9,702 nucleotides of DNA from Halobacteriales archaeon SW_5_68_122 (GTDB lineage Archaea; Halobacteriota; Halobacteria; Halobacteriales; Haloarculaceae), in contig PXSL01000010.1 in assembly GCA_003022815.1 (NCBI GenBank), positions 1 to 9,702 on the forward strand, given 5' to 3'. Below the pieces are notes generated by a model. It made no database searches. It had not been told where the DNA came from and was given only the letters and a program-made list of their open reading frames with translations. Numbering within the stretch: the first letter of the stretch is position 1; every line of letters begins with the position of its first letter. Below, in pieces: positions 6,002 to 9,702 of this stretch. Both the position numbers and the translations under genes were made by a program.

Positions 6002-6954
6002 GCGCCCACCTCCAGTTTCGCACAGAAGAACCCGCCCGTGTCGTTGTGGTGCGGGTAGACACGTTTCGCGCGACGCATCGACGCGTCGTAGGACGCATCC
6101 TCCCACTCGGTGACGCCGGGGGGGTGCTCCAGTTCGAGGTCGAAGGACGCGAGCCGGCAGTCGTACTCCTCGAGAGCGTGCTGGAGGACGGCCTCGTTCT
6201 CCTCGGGCGCGAACGTGCAGGTCGAGTAGACGACGGTCCCGCCCTCGCGGGTGACCTCGATGGCGCGCCCGAGCATCGCCCGCTGGACGTCGGCGATGCC
6301 CTCGACGTGGTCCAGTGACCACTCCTCTAAGACGTCGGGGTTCTTCCGGACGGTCCCCTCACACGAGCAGGGCACGTCCACGAGCGCGCGGTCGAACGGC
6401 TCGCCGCCGTCGGACGTGGTCCGACGAGCCTCCGAGTGTCGCTCGGAGACGCCGAACGGCTTCAGCGAGAGGTTCCGGGCGTCCTTTCCGGTGACAACGA
6501 GGTTCGAGACACCACAGCGCTCGGCGTTGGCCCGTAGCGCCGAGATGCGGCCGAGATTGTTGTCGTTGCCCACCAGCAGGCCGCAGTCGTCCATCAGCGC
6601 CGCCAGCTGGGTCGTCTTGCTACCCGGGGCGGCACAGGCGTCCAGCACCCGCTCGCCCGGCGCGGGGTCCAGCACCCGCGCGGGGATGGCCGACACCTCC
6701 TCCTGGCCGTACACCCAGCCGTGGACGAACGGCCAGGTGTTGCCCGGCGAGACGTCGTCGGCGAGCCGGAACAGACCCTCGTGCCACCCGACCGGCTCAT
6801 AGCCGATGCCGTGCTCCTCGAGGGCGGCCCGGACGCGTTCCGGCGTCGCCTTGATGCCATTGACGCGGAGGACCGACGGTAGCGGCCGCTCGCAGGCCGC
6901 ACGGAACGCCTCGGGGTCGTCCACGAGCGGCTCGTACCTGGCCAGCGGGTCCAT
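5998..6954 (-). CDS. NOL1/NOP2/Sun (RsmB/NSUN)-type RNA m5C methyltransferase
   Basis: A 318-residue SAM-dependent enzyme expected to make 5-methylcytosine in tRNA or rRNA. Motif I is VLDACAAPGSKTTQLAALM (103-121). Motif IV is DVPCSCEGTVRKNP (193-206) with the conserved PC pair at P195-C196. Motif VI is VVYSTCTFAPEENE (241-254) with the catalytic TC at T245-C246. The C-terminus has PHHNDTGGFF (301-310). The N-terminal region (LPSVLRVNGIKATPERV) is the usual RNA-recognition extension. Size and lack of a fused PUA domain resemble archaeal Trm4/NSUN6-like enzymes; the next gene may supply an RNA-binding module. The ATG at 6954 is chosen because the family homology starts there. Residues about 169-182 (VSERHSEARRTTSD), between NLSLKPF and PFDRALVD, look like an insertion and are encoded by a hairpin-forming repeat also present in nth. 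Confidence 0.92.
   Translation of the reverse strand: MDPLARYEPLVDDPEAFRAACERPLPSVLRVNGIKATPERVRAALEEHGIGYEPVGWHEGLFRLADDVSPGNTWPFVHGWVYGQEEVSAIPARVLDPAPGERVLDACAAPGSKTTQLAALMDDCGLLVGNDNNLGRISALRANAERCGVSNLVVTGKDARNLSLKPFGVSERHSEARRTTSDGGEPFDRALVDVPCSCEGTVRKNPDVLEEWSLDHVEGIADVQRAMLGRAIEVTREGGTVVYSTCTFAPEENEAVLQHALEEYDCRLASFDLELEHPPGVTEWEDASYDASMRRAKRVYPHHNDTGGFFCAKLEVGA
6405..6448 (-). repeat. Intragenic palindromic repeat, copy 2 (inside the RNA methyltransferase gene)
   Basis: There are two tandem hairpins in the coding sequence. The first is CTCCGAG (6430-6436) with CTCGGAG (6442-6448) around a 5-base loop. The second, on the minus strand, is GTCGGAC, loop CAC, GTCCGAC (6425-6409). The minus-strand module CTCGTCGGACCACG followed by TCCGACGGCG (6428-6405) matches the segment in the nth gene at 2379-2404 apart from two extra bases there. 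It encodes a non-conserved insertion between motif regions of the enzyme. It resembles in principle the protein-coding palindromic elements known from Rickettsia. Confidence 0.6.
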
Positions 6955-7005
6955 GGGACGGCGTCGGACGGCCGCGGGCTTGTCAGTGTCGGTTCCGTCG
7001 GCCAC

Positions 7006-7013
7006 GCTTAAGA
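7006..7013. promoter_or_regulatory. Bidirectional CTTAAG promoter box between PAC2 and the RNA methyltransferase
   Basis: The palindrome CTTAAG (7007-7012) is the only AT-rich spot in the 82-base divergent gap. It lies about 25-30 bases before the PAC2 ATG (7037), correct for a leaderless transcript. Facing left it would start transcription near 6983, leaving a leader of about 29 bases before the methyltransferase ATG (6954). A single symmetric box may therefore serve both genes. This is inferred from spacing. Confidence 0.5.
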
Positions 7014-7036
7014 CGACGCCGCCCGTCGCTCCGCCC

Positions 7037-7774
7037 ATGGCACACGTCCAGGTCCACGCCGACGACGTCACTCTCGATTCGCCCGTACTCGTCGAAGGGC
7101 TCCCCGGTGCCGGCCTCGTCGGGAAGATAGCCGCCGACCACCTCATCGAGGAGTTCGGGATGAGCTACTACGGGGCTGTCCACTGCGACGGCCTGCCGGA
7201 GGTCGCCGTCTACCGCGGCGAGTCCTCCGGCGTCCTGCCGCCGGTCCGGCTGTACGCCGACGCCGACCGTGACCTACTCGTCCTCCAGAGCGACGTACCG
7301 GTGTCGCCGTCCGGCGCCCCCGAGTTTGCCGACTGCATCACCGGCTGGTTCGCCGACAACGACGTGTTCCCACTGTACCTCAGCGGGCTGGACGAGGAGA
7401 AAAACGGCGTCCCGGAGCTATACGGCATTGCGACCGGCGACGCCGCCGGGCGACTCGACGACGCCGGCGTTGTCCCGCCCCGGGAGGGCGGGCTCGTCAC
7501 CGGGCCCACCGGCGCGCTGCTGTCGCAGGCAGGCGAGACCGGCCTCGACTCGGTCGGCCTCGTCGTCCAGACCGACCCGCAGTTCCCCGACCCCGAGGCC
7601 GCCCGCATCATCCTCGAGGGCGGCATCGGCCCCATCGCCGGGCTCGACGTCGACACCAATGCCTTGGTTGAACAAACTGACGAGATACAGCAGGCCCGCG
7701 AACGGCTGGCGAAACAGCTCCAGAACGCCGACGACGAGAGTACGCAGGCCCAGCCCATCCGCGGCTTTCAGTAG
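7037..7774 (+). CDS. PAC2 family proteasome-assembly-chaperone-like protein
   Basis: A 245-residue protein of the archaeal PAC2 (COG2047-like) family, related to eukaryotic proteasome assembly chaperone 2. Members are thought to help assemble or regulate the 20S proteasome, though archaeal roles are poorly tested. Family landmarks are SPVLVEGLPGAGLVGKIAAD (15-34), EFGMSYYGAVHCDGLPEVAVY (39-59), GLVTGPTGALL (152-162) and the C-terminal EGGIGPIAGLDVDTNALVEQ (194-213), followed by a charged helix (about 212-236). There is no signal peptide or membrane segment. The ATG at 7037 is supported by homology starting there and by the CTTAAG box about 27 bases upstream. It is divergent from the RNA methyltransferase gene. 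Confidence 0.92.
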   Translation: MAHVQVHADDVTLDSPVLVEGLPGAGLVGKIAADHLIEEFGMSYYGAVHCDGLPEVAVYRGESSGVLPPVRLYADADRDLLVLQSDVPVSPSGAPEFADCITGWFADNDVFPLYLSGLDEEKNGVPELYGIATGDAAGRLDDAGVVPPREGGLVTGPTGALLSQAGETGLDSVGLVVQTDPQFPDPEAARIILEGGIGPIAGLDVDTNALVEQTDEIQQARERLAKQLQNADDESTQAQPIRGFQ

Positions 7775-7779
7775 CTGAC

Positions 7780-7796
7780 GAGACGACGGCCGTCTC
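7780..7796 (+). terminator. Possible hairpin downstream of PAC2
   Basis: GAGACG (7780-7785), loop ACGGC, CGTCTC (7791-7796) form a short perfect inverted repeat beginning 6 bases after the PAC2 stop. Archaeal termination depends mainly on T-rich tracts, and none follows here, so a terminator role is weakly supported. It might instead protect the mRNA end, or be chance. Confidence 0.25.
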
Positions 7797-7859
7797 ACCC
7801 GGTGATACCGCCGACAGCTACTTTTCCGGTCGTAACGAGTTCGGTACAGGGGAACCACC

Positions 7860-8460
7860 ATGCACGAAACGTTCGAACGGTCACCCTCCCGGACGGACGG
7901 CCGCTTGGACCGCCTCCGCCGGGCTGTTGACGATGCCCGAATCTGTGAGCATCTCCGCCGGGCGGAGTCCGCCCTCCGGAGCACCGACCACGACCTCCCG
8001 CCCGAGAAACGGCGCCGCCGCGAGCGCCACCTCGACCGACTGGCCGCCTACCGCGAGCGCGGCGAGTTCCCGACCAACCGGACCGAAGCCGAACGGGTCC
8101 CGCTGTTCGTCGGCGACGACGGGACGCCGTGTGCGATGGCACACCTCCTCCTCGAGGACGGCCGCGAGGACCTCGTCGCGGCGGTGATGGCCGAGGACCC
8201 GACGGGTTCAGCCGACCTATCCCGAAGGTATCCAGTTTGCGACGACCTGCGGACCGCTGCCCTGCTGGCTGGCCGGCGCCTTCGCCTCGGCAGTCGGCCT
8301 CGCGGCCGCCGGGACTCTCGAGTACGTCGGCTACCGCCTCGCTGACGACGCCTTCCCCGACAACGCGCTCAAGCGGCGGGCGACGCTTTCGTACCTGACC
8401 GTGCTGGCGCTGTTCGTGGCGCCGCTCGTGGCACTCGTCGTTTTCGCGCTGTTCCCATGA
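7860..8460 (+). pseudogene. Disrupted two-part membrane protein gene (soluble N-half, two-helix C-half)
   Basis: The N-terminal part starts at ATG 7860 and reads as a basic helical domain (HLDRLAAYRERGEFPTNR) plus PLFVGDDGTPCAMAHLLLED, a pattern I associate with a small family having a CA(V/M)xHLL motif. The frame then changes between about 8203 and 8209. The C-terminal part (QPTYPEGIQFATTCGPLPCW, two hydrophobic segments, ending ALVVFALFP) lies in a different frame from 8209 to TGA 8460 and has no start codon of its own; a TGA (8185-8187) closes that frame upstream. In relatives as I recall them, about 30 residues lie between the LVxxVMAxDPT and IQPTYP blocks, so an out-of-frame deletion fits better than a simple one-base error. 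The stop overlaps the next ATG as ATGA, so the intact gene probably formed an operon with the following membrane protein. A weak TATA-like CTACTTTTCC lies at 7818-7827. Confidence 0.72.
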
Positions 8461-9320
8461 CGTGGAGCGCCCGACGGCGGCTCGTGGCGTTCGCCGCCAG
8501 CCTGACGCTGGCGATGGGCCTGCTGGCCGGGTTGCTACTGCAGATGGTCTTCCCAATTGACTACTCACAGTCTCTTCTGGAGGCCCGGTTCGGGTGGACG
8601 GTCGCGTTGGCCCTGCTGGCCGTTCTCCTCTGTCTCTACGTGGCTCTCCCGGTCGCCGCCGCGGCCGTATTCGCCCGCGAGAACGGCCACCCGCTCGCCT
8701 ACGGCGGCGTTGCGGTGGCCGCCATCCTGATGCCGGTCCTGACCCCGCTCGCGGTCGCCTGGGGGCTCGAACGGACCTCCGGGGCCCCCATCCTCCCTCG
8801 CCTCGTCGGGGCCGCCGCCGCGCTCGTGGCCGCCCTCGGGGGCGGTGCGCTAGCCGCCGAACGGGTCGGCCCGCCGAACCGAAAGACGCGGTGGGTGTTC
8901 GTGCTCAACATCGCCGTCCTCGGCGTGTTCTCCGCCGGGTTCCTCGGCGCTCAGGTCGCTGTGCCGGGGTTCGCGGACCGACACACGACGGACACCCAGC
9001 CGGACGTCGACCTCGAGTTCGAGGAGCAGACGACCGATGACGGTCGACTGCTCGTCGTCGAACACGCCGGCGGCGAGCCAGCACCGGTGGACCGACTCGA
9101 CATCCGCGGGGAGGGCTTCGCCGACGTCGAGGCCGCCGACCAGACCGAGCCGGGCCCGTGGGCTGGCGAGGCGACCGGACGGGCGCCAAGGGGCGGCGGC
9201 CCGGCCGTCGTCGAGGGCGACACGGTGACCGTCGGCGTCGCCGACGACTGTGGCTTCATCATCGGCACGGGACCGGAGTTGCGGGGGGCGGTCGAGTACT
9301 ACGATTGCTCGGAGTCCTGA
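8457..9320 (+). CDS. Five-helix membrane protein with exported pilin-like C-terminal domain
   Basis: A 287-residue protein that I do not recognise as a named family. Five hydrophobic segments are visible at about 9-31, 46-71, 80-103, 113-134 and 146-168. The basic N-terminus (SARRR) suggests an inside start, placing the remaining ~115 residues outside. That tail is acidic and beta-like: DGRLLVVEHAGGEPAPVDRL (196-213 region), IRGEGFADVEA, GPWAGEATG (233-241), VVEGDTVTVGV (251-261), with two cysteines (C265, C284) that could pair. The order V-x-H-x-GG, L-x-I-x-G-x-G, W-x-G, V-x-x-GD-x-V resembles the C-terminal beta-domain of haloarchaeal type IV pilins; this is a pattern-level inference. The ATG (8457) overlaps the stop of the disrupted gene upstream. 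A tandem paralogue begins at 9493. Confidence 0.82.
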   Translation: MTWSARRRLVAFAASLTLAMGLLAGLLLQMVFPIDYSQSLLEARFGWTVALALLAVLLCLYVALPVAAAAVFARENGHPLAYGGVAVAAILMPVLTPLAVAWGLERTSGAPILPRLVGAAAALVAALGGGALAAERVGPPNRKTRWVFVLNIAVLGVFSAGFLGAQVAVPGFADRHTTDTQPDVDLEFEEQTTDDGRLLVVEHAGGEPAPVDRLDIRGEGFADVEAADQTEPGPWAGEATGRAPRGGGPAVVEGDTVTVGVADDCGFIIGTGPELRGAVEYYDCSES

Positions 9321-9415
9321 TGGACCGCCAGGACCGTGACGACGACGGCCGCTCGCCTGCCGAGAGCGTCCGTGCGCCTCGGCCGACCGCCACTGCTTCT
9401 GAGGCCGGCGACGGC

Positions 9416-9423
9416 TATTTTAA
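9416..9423 (+). promoter_or_regulatory. TATA box for the second membrane paralogue
   Basis: TATTTTAA at 9416-9423 is a strong archaeal TATA box in GC-rich surroundings, about 70 bases before the ATG at 9493, so transcription would begin near 9447. Its presence suggests that 9321-9492 is intergenic and that the paralogue has its own promoter, although it also lies inside a 58-codon open frame that I reject as a gene. Confidence 0.6.
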
Positions 9424-9492
9424 CATCGGAACCGGCGTGGAGAACGCATCTACGAGGAACCGACGGTCCGACGGAGGCTCGTTCCCCTTCCC

Positions 9493-9702
9493 ATGATGAA
9501 ACACCGACGCATCCTTGCGTTCGCCGCCGGCCTGACGCTGTTGGTCGGCCTGTTGACCGGAGTCGTCAGCGCCCTGACCTACCAGTCGCTGTACTGGGTT
9601 TCATCGAACTACCTCGCCCCGGCGGCCTCGGGGCCGGCGGCGCGGCTCGGCGCGAGGTACGTCGAGTTGGTCGGGCTCTTCGGCGTCCTGGCGCTCTACG
9701 TC
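9493..9702 (+). CDS. Tandem paralogue of the five-helix membrane protein, 3'-truncated by window edge
   Basis: The open frame from ATG 9493 gives 70 residues and continues past the edge. Its start, MMKHRRILAFAAGLTLLVGL, aligns with RRLVAFAASLTLAMGLLAGL of the preceding gene, with the same basic N-terminus and first membrane helix. A second helix begins near residue 57 (VELVGLFGVLALYV), matching helix 2 of the neighbour. The loop between them is longer and different (about residues 30-55, rich in Ala, Ser and Pro), so the duplication is not recent. ATG 9496 is an alternative start three bases later. Both paralogues share the local start context TTCCCATGA. Whether this copy also carries the pilin-like tail cannot be seen. 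Confidence 0.75.
   Translation, partial: MMKHRRILAFAAGLTLLVGLLTGVVSALTYQSLYWVSSNYLAPAASGPAARLGARYVELVGLFGVLALYV

Noticed and set aside
9320..9496. 58-codon open frame linking the two membrane paralogues by ATG/TGA overlaps
   Set aside because: It contains a strong TATA box for the second paralogue, has no hydrophobic or conserved segment, and has a composition unlike its neighbours. More likely intergenic, although a small coupled gene cannot be excluded.

Overview
The window looks like chromosomal DNA of a haloarchaeon (class Halobacteria). It has very high GC, acidic Asp/Glu-rich proteins, GTG starts, promoter-like boxes about 25-30 bases before start codons (leaderless style), and archaeal families such as Bax1/DUF790, DUF371, PAC2, an NSUN-type RNA methyltransferase and the COG1340 coiled-coil family. 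I cannot name the genus from sequence alone. No rRNA, tRNA, CRISPR array, integrase or transposase gene is visible.

Layout. 1-691 (-) is the N-terminal part of a conserved coiled-coil protein that runs off the left edge, and its start region has a frame problem. 950-1363 (+) is a DUF371 protein. It converges with 1378-1982 (-), a SAM-dependent methyltransferase broken by a frameshift. Divergent from that is 2076-2966 (+), an endonuclease III-type DNA glycosylase/lyase, then a 75-residue small protein (3012-3239) and the Bax1-type nuclease (3361-4863), the partner family of archaeal XPB helicase. Converging on Bax1 with no gap is a minus-strand series: RNA m5C methyltransferase (6954-5998), a small haloarchaeal protein overlapping it by 4 bases (6001-5477), and a calcineurin-like phosphoesterase (5397-4864). 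A CTTAAG box at 7007-7012 lies between this series and the divergent PAC2 gene (7037-7774). The right end (7860-9702) is a membrane-protein block: a disrupted gene, a 287-residue five-helix protein with an exported domain resembling type IV pilin beta-domains, and the start of a tandem paralogue that leaves the window.

The gene content is mostly housekeeping: DNA repair (Nth, Bax1), RNA modification (the methyltransferase and its coupled partner) and proteasome assembly (PAC2). I do not see a defence or biosynthetic system.

The more unusual signals are not ordinary genes. (a) Two 83-bp elements at 3236-3318 and 5396-5478 have identical length, a shared GC core and terminal inverted arms whose sequence differs between copies while complementarity is kept; their ends carry stop and start codons of the flanking genes. 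(b) A related hairpin-forming DNA segment sits inside two unrelated conserved genes, endonuclease III and the RNA methyltransferase, and is partly read in different frames. (c) Three genes have disrupted reading frames within 10 kb. (d) The tandem membrane paralogues carry a pilin-like exported domain. Family names rest on recognising motifs by eye; no database search was run.
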